Positions 1 to 8,213 of a DNA stretch of 36,281 nt are shown here, piece after piece. The notes beneath the pieces are model-generated. The model worked only from the letters and a program-made list of their open reading frames with translations. It did no database searches and was not told where the DNA came from. Positions within the stretch are counted from its first letter, which is position 1. Each line of letters starts with the position of its first letter. This DNA comes from Clostridia bacterium (lineage in GTDB: Bacteria > Bacillota > Clostridia > Oscillospirales > CAG-272): the NCBI GenBank assembly GCA_017407225.1, contig JAFQWY010000284.1, positions 1 through 36,281 on the forward strand, read 5' to 3'. A program made the position numbers and the translations under genes.

Positions 1-2
1 AC

Positions 3-833
3 CCCTCCTCCGTGCCGCTGTACTTCCTCTCCAAACTGGCGGCGGAACACGTTACCGTTGTTCTCTCCGGTGAGGGCGCCGACGAAATCTGGGCAGGCTA
101 TGAATGGTACGACGAACGGGGTCTGGCGGCAAAATACAAGAAAGCGCCCGGATTCCTGAGAAGATGTGCCGCGGATATCGCAAAGAAGCTTCCCTACTTC
201 AAGGGTCACGACTTCATCATCAAGAACAGCGGCGTACCGGAGGATTACTTCATCGGTCAGGCGCTGGTATTCCCGGAAGCCGAAGCACTGGCAATTCTGA
301 ACGAAAAATACAAGAAAGGCCCGGCGGTGCACGACATCACCCGCCCCATCTATGACCGGGTGAAGGGTCTGTCCGAGCTGGAAAAGAAGCAGTATCTGGA
401 CATGAATCTGTGGCTCCCCGGCGATATTCTGCTGAAGGCCGACAAGATGTCCATGGCACACTCCCTGGAACTGCGTGTTCCGTATCTGGACAAGGAAGTG
501 ATGGCGGAGGCTCAGATGCTCCCCGCTTCCTACAAGATCGACGGCAATGACACAAAAGCGGTTCTCCGCACGGCTGCCAACAAGACTCTCCCCGACGAAT
601 GGGCCCACCGTCCCAAGAAGGGCTTCCCCGTCCCGATCCGTCAGTGGCTGAGAGAAGATAAATACTACAATATTGTCCGTGAAGCATTCGCGTCCGATGT
701 GGCTGCGGAATACTTCAATCAGACCGCACTTCTGGGACTGCTGGATGCCCACAAAAACGGTACGGCAAACAATCAGAGAAAAATCTGGACGGCATACACC
801 TTCCTAACCTGGCACAGTCAGTTCATCGGCTGA
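3..833 (+). CDS. asnB: Asparagine synthase (glutamine-hydrolysing), C-terminal part
   Basis: The open frame runs in from the left edge, so the N-terminal glutaminase domain and the start are outside the window. What remains is the C-terminal synthetase domain. It opens with the SGEGADE pyrophosphate-binding segment followed by a tyrosine-rich stretch, and later shows DKMSMAHSLELRVPYLD and KKGFPVPIRQWL, both typical of AsnB. The family forms an aspartyl-AMP intermediate and amidates it with ammonia from glutamine. The gene is 44 nt upstream of a D-aspartate ligase-like gene, followed by aspartate racemase and murE. That context recalls Lactococcus AsnH, which amidates the D-Asp of the peptidoglycan cross-bridge, so the real substrate may be D-Asp on a wall precursor rather than free L-Asp. 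That role is inference; the family assignment is firm. Confidence 0.93.
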   Translation, partial: PSSVPLYFLSKLAAEHVTVVLSGEGADEIWAGYEWYDERGLAAKYKKAPGFLRRCAADIAKKLPYFKGHDFIIKNSGVPEDYFIGQALVFPEAEALAILNEKYKKGPAVHDITRPIYDRVKGLSELEKKQYLDMNLWLPGDILLKADKMSMAHSLELRVPYLDKEVMAEAQMLPASYKIDGNDTKAVLRTAANKTLPDEWAHRPKKGFPVPIRQWLREDKYYNIVREAFASDVAAEYFNQTALLGLLDAHKNGTANNQRKIWTAYTFLTWHSQFIG

Positions 834-877
834 GCCGGTCTCACAGATTTCCATAAAATCACCATCGGAGGAACATC

Positions 878-2113
878 ATGGAAAAGAAAATCACTCCCGT
901 CATTCTGGGCGCGGACCTGAACTGCTACAACATGGCCCGGGCATTCCACGAACAGTACGGTGTCAAATCCTACGCCTTCGGACGTTACGCAATTTCCGCC
1001 ACCAAATATTCCAGGCTGATCGAATTCAAGAGCATTCCCGACATGGACAAGGACGAAGTGATGCTGGATACCCTCCACCGCTTTGCCGACGCCCACATCG
1101 GGGACAAGCTGATTCTTCTGGCCTGCACCGACGACTATGCGGCCATGATCATCCGCAACCGTGAGGAGCTGTCCGACTATGTCATTCCCTATCCTCAGGC
1201 GGAAATGCTGACCACCGTTGCAAAGAAGGCGGAATTCTACGAAACCTGCGACAAGTTCGGCATTCCCTATCCCGCAACCGTAATCCTCACCGGAAAGGCG
1301 GCTGTCTCCGATCTCGCTCCCGAAAAGCTGGGATTTGAATACCCCATCATCGTCAAGCCCTCCTCCAGCGCCGACTACTGGAAGCACGAATTCGACGGCA
1401 TGAAGAAGGTTTATGTGGCCAAGACCCCCGAAGAAGCCGAAAAAATCATCAATCAGATTTACTCCGCAGGCTATCCCGACAGAATGATCCTGCAGGAATT
1501 CATCGACGGCGGCGACTCCCAGATGAGAGTATTCACCTGCTTCTCCGATGAAAAGGGCAGGGTCCGCGCCATGTGCCTCGGTCACACCATGCTGGAAGAA
1601 CACACCCCCAAGGGACTGGGCAACCATGCGGCCATCATCACCGAACCGGTTTCCACCCTGCCCCTCACCGAAAACATCAAGGCTCTGCTGGAAGATATCG
1701 GCTACACCGGTTTCTCCAACTTCGACATCAAGCTCAGAAAGGGCACCAAGGACGACTACCGGGTATTTGAAGTCAACCTGAGACAGGGACGAAGCAATTT
1801 CTACTGCACCGCTGCCGGTATGAATCTGGCAAAAATGGCGGCTGAAGTGTACGAATCCGAAGGAGACGACTGCATCCGCGTGGAAGATTCCGTATTCTGG
1901 CACCACATTCCCAAGTCCACCGCTTACGAATACACCGACGACATGGAGCTTGTGAACAAAGCAAAGGAACTGACAAAGGCGGGCAAGGAATCCTCCTCCG
2001 TCTGGTATCCCCATGACATGAAGTTCAATCCCCTGCGCACTGTCTGCGTTCTGGAACAGCTCCGCCGTCAGAAGAAGAAATACAAGATCTACTGCCCCAA
2101 GCCCCAGCGATAA
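878..2113 (+). CDS. ATP-grasp ligase, probable D-aspartate ligase of peptidoglycan bridge
   Basis: This 411-residue protein starts at an ATG preceded by GGAGG. It has ATP-grasp organisation: an N-terminal pre-grasp domain (VILGADLNCYNMARAFHE, residues 7-24), a central lysine-containing segment (IIVKPSSSADYW), and a C-terminal metal/ATP site FEVNLRQGRSN with E298 and N300. From memory, the N-terminus, the MCLGH-LLE-TP segment and the EVNLRQGRS motif all resemble Enterococcus faecium Aslfm, which couples the beta-carboxyl of D-Asp to the lysine side chain of UDP-MurNAc-pentapeptide in the cytoplasm. It is flanked by asparagine synthase, aspartate racemase and murE, which supports this role. The generic alternative is a carboxylate-amine ligase of unknown substrate. 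ATP-grasp is certain; D-Asp specificity is likely but not proved by sequence alone. Confidence 0.8.
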   Translation: MEKKITPVILGADLNCYNMARAFHEQYGVKSYAFGRYAISATKYSRLIEFKSIPDMDKDEVMLDTLHRFADAHIGDKLILLACTDDYAAMIIRNREELSDYVIPYPQAEMLTTVAKKAEFYETCDKFGIPYPATVILTGKAAVSDLAPEKLGFEYPIIVKPSSSADYWKHEFDGMKKVYVAKTPEEAEKIINQIYSAGYPDRMILQEFIDGGDSQMRVFTCFSDEKGRVRAMCLGHTMLEEHTPKGLGNHAAIITEPVSTLPLTENIKALLEDIGYTGFSNFDIKLRKGTKDDYRVFEVNLRQGRSNFYCTAAGMNLAKMAAEVYESEGDDCIRVEDSVFWHHIPKSTAYEYTDDMELVNKAKELTKAGKESSSVWYPHDMKFNPLRTVCVLEQLRRQKKKYKIYCPKPQR

Positions 2114-2135
2114 TTATTTACAGGAACAAACACCC

Positions 2136-2861
2136 ATGGAAGAGAAAAAACGTCAGCTTCTCGGTATCATCGGCGGTCTCGGCCCCATGGCCAGCGCCTA
2201 TTTCTACCAGCTCATCACACGCCACACCAAAGCCGTGCTGGATCAGGATCACATTGACATCATTCTGTCCAGCCGCTCCTCCACGCCCGACCGCACCGAC
2301 TACATTGTGGGACGGAGTGACAAGTCCCCTCTGCCCGCCATGATCGAGGACGCACGTTCTCTTGAGGTTTACGGTGCCACCGCCATCGTGATTCCCTGCA
2401 ACACCGCCCACTATTTTCTGGAGGAAGTGCAGAAATCCGTGAGCGTACCCATGCCCAGCATCATCACGGAGACCGCCGCACACATCAAAAAATGCGGATA
2501 CAGACGCGCCGCCATTCTTGCCACCGAGGGTACCATTCTGTCCGGATCCTATCAGCGTGAGCTGGAACGGATCGGTCTGGACTGGATGATTCCCGATGAG
2601 GCAGGCAAGGCAAAGCTGATGGACATCATCTACGGCAGTGTGAAGCAGGGTGTGATCCCGTCTCCGGAGGAGCTGTACAAGGTTTCCGGTCCCATGTTCG
2701 ACGCGGGATGCGACTGCGCCATTCTCGGCTGCACGGAGTTGTCCCTGATCGGCGAGAACATCTGTGACGGGCGGTTTGTGGATTCCCTGCTGGTTCTTGC
2801 CGCCTGCTCCATCAAGCTGATGGGACACGAAACCGTGGGACTGCCCGAAAGTTTTTCGTAA
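2136..2861 (+). CDS. Aspartate racemase (Asp/Glu racemase family)
   Basis: This 241-residue cytoplasmic enzyme is of the PLP-independent aspartate/glutamate racemase family. Visible marks are the N-terminal GIIGGLGPMAS (10-20), the first catalytic cysteine in PCNTAH (C88) and the second in GCTEL (C199). These two cysteines abstract and return the alpha proton in a two-base mechanism. The GGLGPMAS start and the spacing fit the aspartate racemase branch rather than MurI glutamate racemase. The gene begins 22 nt after the ATP-grasp ligase and ends 14 nt before murE, so it is in the same transcript. It is expected to supply D-Asp to the ligase, as the Enterococcus racemase does for Aslfm. Length is normal and nothing is missing. 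Confidence 0.88.
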   Translation: MEEKKRQLLGIIGGLGPMASAYFYQLITRHTKAVLDQDHIDIILSSRSSTPDRTDYIVGRSDKSPLPAMIEDARSLEVYGATAIVIPCNTAHYFLEEVQKSVSVPMPSIITETAAHIKKCGYRRAAILATEGTILSGSYQRELERIGLDWMIPDEAGKAKLMDIIYGSVKQGVIPSPEELYKVSGPMFDAGCDCAILGCTELSLIGENICDGRFVDSLLVLAACSIKLMGHETVGLPESFS

Positions 2862-2875
2862 CAAAGGTATTATAT

Positions 2876-4366
2876 ATGTCAATCAAACTGGATCAACTGA
2901 TCGCGGACTACCCCTGCCGGGTGGTCGGCAATCCTGACGGTATCGAAATTGATGCGGTGGAATACGACTCCCGGAAAGCCAAATCCAACCGGACTCTGTT
3001 TTTCTGTATGCCCGGCGCACGTCTGGACGGTCACGATTTCGCGCCTGCCCTGTACGATGCCGGATGCCGTGCATTTGTGGTGGAACGGGAGCTTTCCCTG
3101 CCCGAAGATGCGGTGCAGATCGTGGTTCCCCATGCCAGAGAATCCCTCGCCCATCTGTCCGCACGGTACTACGGCAATCCTGCCGACAAGCTGAAGCTGA
3201 TCGGGCTGACCGGCACCAAGGGAAAGACCACCACAGCCATCCTCATCCGGGAAATCCTCTGCTCCTGCGGAATTCCATGCGCCTATATCGGATCCAACGG
3301 GATTCTCATCGGGGATAAGCACTACGAAACCGTCAACACCACCCCCGAAAGCCGGGAACTTCACCGGTATTTCGCCATGATGGCAGAAGCGGGCGTGACC
3401 CACTGCGTTCTTGAGGTTTCCTCCCAGGCTCTCAACAACTACCGGGTCTGCGGACTGACCTTCGATACCGCGGTTTACACCAACCTGTCCGAAGATCACA
3501 TCGGTGCGGGCGAGCATGCCGACTTCGACGAATACCGGGATGCCAAGCGGAAGCTGTTCACCCGGTACGGCGTGAAGAATATCGTGTACAACGCGGACGA
3601 CAGCAACCATGCCTACATGATCGACGGTGTCAGTGCCAATCTGGTTTCCTGCAGCATTGCGGGTACTGCTGATTTCACGGCACAGGATATCCGTCCCTAC
3701 CGCGACAGCACCTCTCTGGGCATTGACTTTGATGTCCTGCACGACGGCGTAAAGACCGGTATCCGGCTGAGAACTCCCGGCGAGTTCAGCGTATACAACG
3801 GTCTGGAAGCCATCGCGGTCTGCACCCTCTGCGGTCTGAGTGTACGGCAGGCATCCGATGCCCTCCGCACCATCTCCATCACCGGGCGGTTTGAGATCGT
3901 GGATGCCCTCTCCGGAATCACGTTCATCATCGACTACGCCCACAACGGCTTCAGCCTGACCCACGCCCTGTCGGTTCTTCGGGAATACCGTCCCCGCCGT
4001 CTGATCTGTGTCTTCGGATGCATCGGCGGCAGAACCCAGGTACGACGGAAGGAGCTTGCGGAAGCCTCCGGGAAGCTGGCGGACTTCACCGTCATCACCT
4101 CCGACAATCCCGACAACGAGGATCCCGACGTGATCATCGAGGATGTGCTGACCTACTTCGACAAATCCAAACCCTACACGACCATCACCGACCGGGAAGA
4201 AGCCGTACGGTTCGTTCTGCGGATTGCAAAGGAAGGCGACATCGTCCTCTTTGCCGGCAAGGGTCACGAAACCTATCAGCTGGTGGCGGGCGAAAAGGTT
4301 CCCTTCTCCGAAAAGGCAATCATCCTTGACGAAGCGGCGAAAATACGCACCGCACAGCCTGTCTGA
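2876..4366 (+). CDS. murE: UDP-N-acetylmuramyl-tripeptide synthetase MurE, probably L-lysine type
   Basis: This 496-residue Mur ligase adds the third stem-peptide amino acid to UDP-MurNAc-L-Ala-D-Glu. The P-loop GTKGKTT is at 113-119, the substrate segment TTPESRE at 155-161, EVSSQAL at 180-186, NLSEDHIG follows, and the C-terminal domain has FAGKGHETYQ. The diamino-acid selectivity site reads DNPD (410-413). Meso-DAP enzymes carry DNPR there, with the arginine holding DAP, and lysine enzymes such as that of Staphylococcus carry DNPA. EVSSQAL also resembles the lysine-type enzymes of streptococci as I recall them. Lack of the arginine argues against DAP; lysine or ornithine is inferred. It is the last gene of the wall cassette, with an AAAGG site about 8 nt upstream and a strong terminator just after it. 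Confidence 0.92.
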   Translation: MSIKLDQLIADYPCRVVGNPDGIEIDAVEYDSRKAKSNRTLFFCMPGARLDGHDFAPALYDAGCRAFVVERELSLPEDAVQIVVPHARESLAHLSARYYGNPADKLKLIGLTGTKGKTTTAILIREILCSCGIPCAYIGSNGILIGDKHYETVNTTPESRELHRYFAMMAEAGVTHCVLEVSSQALNNYRVCGLTFDTAVYTNLSEDHIGAGEHADFDEYRDAKRKLFTRYGVKNIVYNADDSNHAYMIDGVSANLVSCSIAGTADFTAQDIRPYRDSTSLGIDFDVLHDGVKTGIRLRTPGEFSVYNGLEAIAVCTLCGLSVRQASDALRTISITGRFEIVDALSGITFIIDYAHNGFSLTHALSVLREYRPRRLICVFGCIGGRTQVRRKELAEASGKLADFTVITSDNPDNEDPDVIIEDVLTYFDKSKPYTTITDREEAVRFVLRIAKEGDIVLFAGKGHETYQLVAGEKVPFSEKAIILDEAAKIRTAQPV

Positions 4367-4375
4367 GCAAATAAC

Positions 4376-4413
4376 AAAAGCACATTGCATCAATTGTGAT
4401 ACGATGTGCTTTT
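4376..4413. terminator. Bidirectional intrinsic terminator between murE and the CDF gene
   Basis: AAAAGCACAT (4376-4385) pairs perfectly with ATGTGCTTTT (4404-4413), and inside the loop ATCA can pair with TGAT. The A-run on the left and T-run on the right let it work for both converging genes. Confidence 0.85.
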
Positions 4414-4421
4414 TGCTTGCT

Positions 4422-5582
4422 TTAATATCTGGTTGTGGTGTAGTCCCGGTCGATGGTGATGACTGCGTTGTACTCCTCGCCGAGCTTCTGTGCAATGTCG
4501 CCGCGGATGGCGTTCACCAGCTCGTCATTCGTCAGCGGAAACTCCGAGGTCACGGCGAGGTCGAAGATGATATTGGTGTGGGTTTTGCCGAAGACAGTGC
4601 GGAAATCGTGCATGGAAACGGGCGAGGAATACTGGGCCGCGATTCCGTCGATGATTTCGTGGACAATCATGTGCAGTTCGTTGATTCTTGGATCGTTGAG
4701 CGCGATGGGATCCAGATGCACCACCAGATCGATGCCCAGCTGTTTGCGGATCTCCACCTCAATCCGGTCGATCATGTCGTGGCTCTCCAGAACGTCCCGG
4801 TCGGCGTCAACCTCCACGTGAACGGAGGCAAAGCACCGGTCCGCGCCGTAGTTGTGAATCACCAGATCGTGGATTCCAAGAACACCGTTGTAGGATTTCA
4901 GTCTGCCAACGATGTTCTTCACCATCTCCACATCTGGTGCCTGCCCCAGCAGAATGTCGGAGGATTCCAGAATGAGCTTCACGCCCATGACGAAGATATA
5001 CACGGCGATGATGCAGCCGAAAATGCCGTCGATCTTTGCGCCGAACACCGGGGTCAGCGCCATACCCAGCAGAACCGCGCCGGTTGCACAGACATCCCCC
5101 AGACTGTCCATAGCGGATGCTTTCAGGGACTCGGAGTTGATCCGCTTCGCCGTTCTCCGGTAGAACACTGCCAGAATCAGCTTGGTCACCAGTGCCGCGC
5201 CCATAATGATCACGGAAACCACGCTGTAGGATGCCGCTTCCGTACTGTGGAGCAGGGAGTCAAAAGAAGAGCGGAACAGCTCGATTCCCAGGTAAGTGAC
5301 GATAATCGAGATGAACAGACCGCACAGGTATTCCATCCGCGCATGGCCGAAAGGATGTTCCCTGTCCGCAGGCTTTGCGGCGATCAGGTACCCCAGCATG
5401 ACTAAAATGGATGAACCAGCATCAGTCAGGTTATTGACGGCATCCGCGATGATGGACACGCTTCCCGAAAGAAGTCCGGCTGTCAGCTTGAATCCGAACA
5501 GTGCCAGATTTACACCGATGCCGATGATCCCCGCGTTTCTGCCGATTTTTGTACGTGTTGCCTGGCTGAGTGTTTCTGTCAT
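4422..5582 (-). CDS. Cation diffusion facilitator (CDF) transporter, Mn/Fe-like metal site
   Basis: This is a 386-residue inner-membrane metal/proton antiporter of the CDF family, with about six membrane segments and a cytoplasmic C-terminal ferredoxin-like domain. The HPFGHARMEYL motif after helix 2 is a family signature. The metal site reads N50 and D54 in helix 2 (VNNLTD) and D159 and D163 in helix 5 (MDSLGD). The zinc exporter YiiP has Asp/Asp and His/Asp at these places. The all-oxygen Asn-Asp/Asp-Asp set is seen in manganese- or iron-preferring members, so Mn2+ or Fe2+ export is the better guess. I chose the ATG at 5582 because GGAGG lies 4 nt before it. A GTG at 5603 is in frame but lacks such a site. 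It follows the ThyX-like gene in the hslO operon. Confidence 0.88.
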   Translation of the reverse strand: MTETLSQATRTKIGRNAGIIGIGVNLALFGFKLTAGLLSGSVSIIADAVNNLTDAGSSILVMLGYLIAAKPADREHPFGHARMEYLCGLFISIIVTYLGIELFRSSFDSLLHSTEAASYSVVSVIIMGAALVTKLILAVFYRRTAKRINSESLKASAMDSLGDVCATGAVLLGMALTPVFGAKIDGIFGCIIAVYIFVMGVKLILESSDILLGQAPDVEMVKNIVGRLKSYNGVLGIHDLVIHNYGADRCFASVHVEVDADRDVLESHDMIDRIEVEIRKQLGIDLVVHLDPIALNDPRINELHMIVHEIIDGIAAQYSSPVSMHDFRTVFGKTHTNIIFDLAVTSEFPLTNDELVNAIRGDIAQKLGEEYNAVITIDRDYTTTRY

Positions 5583-5595
5583 CTTGCCTCCGGTA

Positions 5596-6222
5596 TTATT
5601 CACTGCGGATACCCGTAATCAGCTCTTTGGCGTACGGCAGGGACTCAATCCAGCCGCAGTAAGTATGCCATTCGGGGAGCTTGTGATTCCGCCGTGCGTA
5701 GTAAATATTGATGAGATTTTCGTAATTGAGGGTGCAGGTGCGCATCTGGTTGTAGGACGAGGGCAGCAGCTGGATCATGTCGTGCCAGTATGCGGTATCC
5801 TTCGTTTCCAGATATGCCTGACGCTGTTCCTCCAGCACTTCGATCACGTTGTCCAGACAGGTGAGTGCCTTCTCGGACATACGGTCGCAGGAAAAATCTT
5901 CGCGGCCGAAGGCTTTTGCGTGAATCTTGTGCATGGTGGAGCAGGAATTGGCCACGGTGCCCACCTTGTAGGTATCGTATTCCTTCCACCAGTACAGGGG
6001 TGCGGTTACGTCAACGGATACAAAAATCATCCGCATATATTTCCGGTGATCGGAGCCCGCCTTCGCCAGACTGGATGCACGGCTCAGATCGTTCTCGCCA
6101 AGAATATAGTTTCCGTCGCAGTCGTAGTGACTGTCGATCCGGTCCCACGCGTTCATGGGATTTCTCATCCCGCGGATCGCGTTTTCCAGATTCATGACGG
6201 AGGTGCGCTCGATCAGAATCAT
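5596..6222 (-). CDS. ThyX-like protein lacking the catalytic signature
   Basis: This is a 208-residue soluble protein with no signal peptide or membrane segment. By eye its C-terminal half (LPSSYNQMRTCTLNYENLINI, then HKLPEWHTYCGWIESLPYA) lines up with flavin-dependent thymidylate synthase ThyX, where the same region reads LP-Y--W--T-N--SL, then HAQWEI--YA. The ThyX signature RHRxxSxNxxSxRY, which holds FAD and dUMP, should fall near residues 85-105. There the sequence reads YDTYKVGTVANSCSTMHK, keeping the S/N/S-like pattern but losing the Arg-His-Arg. It is therefore probably not a thymidylate synthase; the function is unknown. The start has AAGGAG 7 nt upstream. It lies between hslO and the CDF gene in one transcript. 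Confidence 0.6.
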   Translation of the reverse strand: MILIERTSVMNLENAIRGMRNPMNAWDRIDSHYDCDGNYILGENDLSRASSLAKAGSDHRKYMRMIFVSVDVTAPLYWWKEYDTYKVGTVANSCSTMHKIHAKAFGREDFSCDRMSEKALTCLDNVIEVLEEQRQAYLETKDTAYWHDMIQLLPSSYNQMRTCTLNYENLINIYYARRNHKLPEWHTYCGWIESLPYAKELITGIRSE

Positions 6223-6257
6223 TGTCTTCTCCTTATTCTATGAGGAACAGGTCGGAA

Positions 6258-7181
6258 TTATTCCGCATCTTCCCCGTTTTCGTTTTCGGATTCCGCCTTT
6301 GCAGCGGCTCTTGCTTCATCAATTTCGGACAGTTCAAAGGTGTACCTGGTTCCGCAGAACAGACAGCAGGTTTCCACGGGCTCGTTTGCATCGCGGAGTT
6401 CCTGCATATCCTTTTCGTTCAGGGATACCAGCGCCTTCAGGTACCGTTCCCGTTCGCAGTTGCAGCGGTATGCGATGTCGAATTCGTCGAACATCTGGTA
6501 TTCGATGCCTTCAAACAGATGGGCGATGATCTCGTCCCCGTCCATGCCGTCGGCGATGAGCTTGGAGACGGATCCTGCCATGTTCACGTTGGTTTCCAGA
6601 CGGTCAACGTCCGCGTCGTTGTAGCCGGGCATCAGCTGGATCAGGTATCCGCCGGCTGCGAAGCACATATTGTCCGTATCCACACGCACCCCGAGGGCAC
6701 ACACAGTGGGAGTCTGTTCGCTGTTTGCAAAATATTCGGTGATGTCTTCCGCGATCTCGCCGGTCACGATGGGGGACACGCCGATGTAGGGCTCGTTCAT
6801 ACCCATGTCCTTGATGACATACAGGGTGCCCTGTCCCACAGCACCGCCCACATCCAGCTTGCCGAGTTCATTGGGAGGCAGTTCCACGGTCATGTTGTCC
6901 GCATAACCGCGCACATTGCCCTTGTAGTCGCCTACACAGACAACGGAGCCGCAGGGACCATCGCCCCGGATCTGCAGGGTCAGGGTATTGTCCATATCCT
7001 TCAGCAGGCTTGCCATCAGGGAGGTTGCGGTCAGTGCACGACCCAGAACGGCGGTCATGGTCTTGGATGTATGATGAATTTCGCAGGCACGGCGCACGAT
7101 CGCGGTGCTGTCGCAGAAAAGCACACGGATTCCGCCGTCCGCAGAAATTGCACGTTTGATAATACTGGTTTCTCTGGGCAT
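6258..7181 (-). CDS. hslO: Redox-regulated chaperone Hsp33
   Basis: This 307-residue cytoplasmic holdase binds unfolding proteins when oxidative stress releases zinc from its C-terminal cysteines. The zinc centre is intact: C240-N-C242 and C273-L-F-C276 (with an extra C272). The N-terminal domain carries GDGPCGSVVCVGDYKGNVRGY, typical of the family. The C-terminus is an acidic, alanine-rich tail (from about 285) beyond the usual end. I start at 7181 because AAAGGA lies 10 nt before it. An in-frame ATG at 7214 would sit at the transcription start implied by the promoter at 7223-7251 and has no ribosome site. It is the first gene of a three-gene run with the ThyX-like and CDF genes. Confidence 0.92.
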   Translation of the reverse strand: MPRETSIIKRAISADGGIRVLFCDSTAIVRRACEIHHTSKTMTAVLGRALTATSLMASLLKDMDNTLTLQIRGDGPCGSVVCVGDYKGNVRGYADNMTVELPPNELGKLDVGGAVGQGTLYVIKDMGMNEPYIGVSPIVTGEIAEDITEYFANSEQTPTVCALGVRVDTDNMCFAAGGYLIQLMPGYNDADVDRLETNVNMAGSVSKLIADGMDGDEIIAHLFEGIEYQMFDEFDIAYRCNCERERYLKALVSLNEKDMQELRDANEPVETCCLFCGTRYTFELSEIDEARAAAKAESENENGEDAE

Positions 7182-7222
7182 TGTATTGAGATCCTTTCGG
7201 TGGATTGTTTTCATATCATATT

Positions 7223-7251
7223 ATTATACCACACACAGCCCGGCATTTCAA
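7223..7251 (-). promoter_or_regulatory. Promoter of the hslO operon
   Basis: Read on the minus strand, TTGAAA (7251-7246) and TATAAT (7228-7223) are 17 bp apart. The -35 overlaps the last codons of the LysR gene. Transcription would begin near 7216, about 35 nt before the chosen hslO start. Confidence 0.75.
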
Positions 7252-8144
7252 TAGCTCTCTCCGTTTTCGGTATTTTTTCTGCATATCGCAAGAAAATCCA
7301 GGGCAGCGGCGGTCAGCTTTTTGTCCCGATGATACACGATTTTGTACTTTCTCGTAAAACTGAGTCCTTCCGCAAAGATTTCGGAAACCGTTCCCGCCCG
7401 GATCCGCTCCGCCGCCATTCTCCACGGCACCACTGCAGCTCCGATTCCGGCTTCGGCTGCATTCATCAGAGCGGCTGTACTGAGGCTCTCCCACATCGGT
7501 TCGGGCAGCGGAAGGGATTTCGCACCGAGAGTGGCCTCAAAAATCTCCCGTGTTCCCGATCCGTGTTCCCGGAGAAGGAACGGCATCGCCAGAAAATCCT
7601 CCGCAGACAGAACCGAGCCGTTTTTCTGCCGATCCGGTGCCACGATCACGGCAAGCCTGTCCTCCATATAATCCTCGCAGAACAGATTGCTGTCGTGCAC
7701 CATACCTTCGATGAGAGCAAAGTCGATGTTGTTTTCAAAAATAGCCTGCTCCAGTTTATCGGAACGGTGGATTTTCACCTTCACCGTGGTGTCCGGATGG
7801 CTGTCCCGGAATTCCTTCACATACCCCGGCATCAGCATGGAACCGATGGAAATGCTGGCACCGACCCGGAGCATCCCCCGTGCATCCCAGTCGCGGACCG
7901 TCCGTTCCATGTCGTCAAAGGTGAGAAGAATGGTTTTGGCGTATTCCCGGAACCGGATTCCCGCATCGCTGAGATACAGCCGCCGGGCAATCCGGTCAAA
8001 CAATCTGATGCCGTAATAGGTTTCCAGCTCACTGATGGCAAGGCTCACCGCCGGCTGGGTCATATGCAGGGATTCCGCCGCCTTTGTGGTATTGCATCCG
8101 CAGGCGCAGACCGCTTCAAAAATCCGGATATGTCGTATGGTCAT
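7248..8144 (-). CDS. LysR-family transcriptional regulator
   Basis: This 298-residue regulator has the LysR N-terminal winged helix-turn-helix (about 1-60, with TKAAESLHMTQPAVSLAISELE as the recognition region). A two-lobed effector domain follows (from about 90, beginning LRVGASISIGSMLMPGYV). It is full length. It starts at an ATG with GAAGG upstream and is divergent from the chromate-transporter pair, with only 109 bp between the starts. LysR proteins usually control the divergent neighbour and themselves, so it probably regulates these transporters; the effector is unknown. Its own promoter overlaps theirs. Its 3' end overlaps the -35 box of the hslO promoter by a few bases. Confidence 0.9.
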   Translation of the reverse strand: MTIRHIRIFEAVCACGCNTTKAAESLHMTQPAVSLAISELETYYGIRLFDRIARRLYLSDAGIRFREYAKTILLTFDDMERTVRDWDARGMLRVGASISIGSMLMPGYVKEFRDSHPDTTVKVKIHRSDKLEQAIFENNIDFALIEGMVHDSNLFCEDYMEDRLAVIVAPDRQKNGSVLSAEDFLAMPFLLREHGSGTREIFEATLGAKSLPLPEPMWESLSTAALMNAAEAGIGAAVVPWRMAAERIRAGTVSEIFAEGLSFTRKYKIVYHRDKKLTAAALDFLAICRKNTENGESY

Positions 8145-8184
8145 GACGGCACCTTCATTAGTAATTCAATATGATTTCCATTAA

Positions 8185-8213
8185 ATTATATCATTTTACA
8201 TATTCAATTGCAA
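8185..8213 (-). promoter_or_regulatory. Promoter of the LysR gene
   Basis: On the minus strand TTGCAA (8213-8208) and TATAAT (8190-8185) are 17 bp apart. It overlaps the opposite-facing chrA promoter at 8195-8223, so RNA polymerase could not occupy both. Confidence 0.7.

Noticed and set aside
2879-4495. Minus-strand open frame opposite murE
   Set aside because: murE motifs are complete on the plus strand. The antisense frame also runs through the terminator at 4376-4413.
6222-8174. Plus-strand open frame of 650 codons spanning hslO and the LysR gene
   Set aside because: It crosses two well-supported minus-strand genes and the hslO promoter, so it is a shadow.
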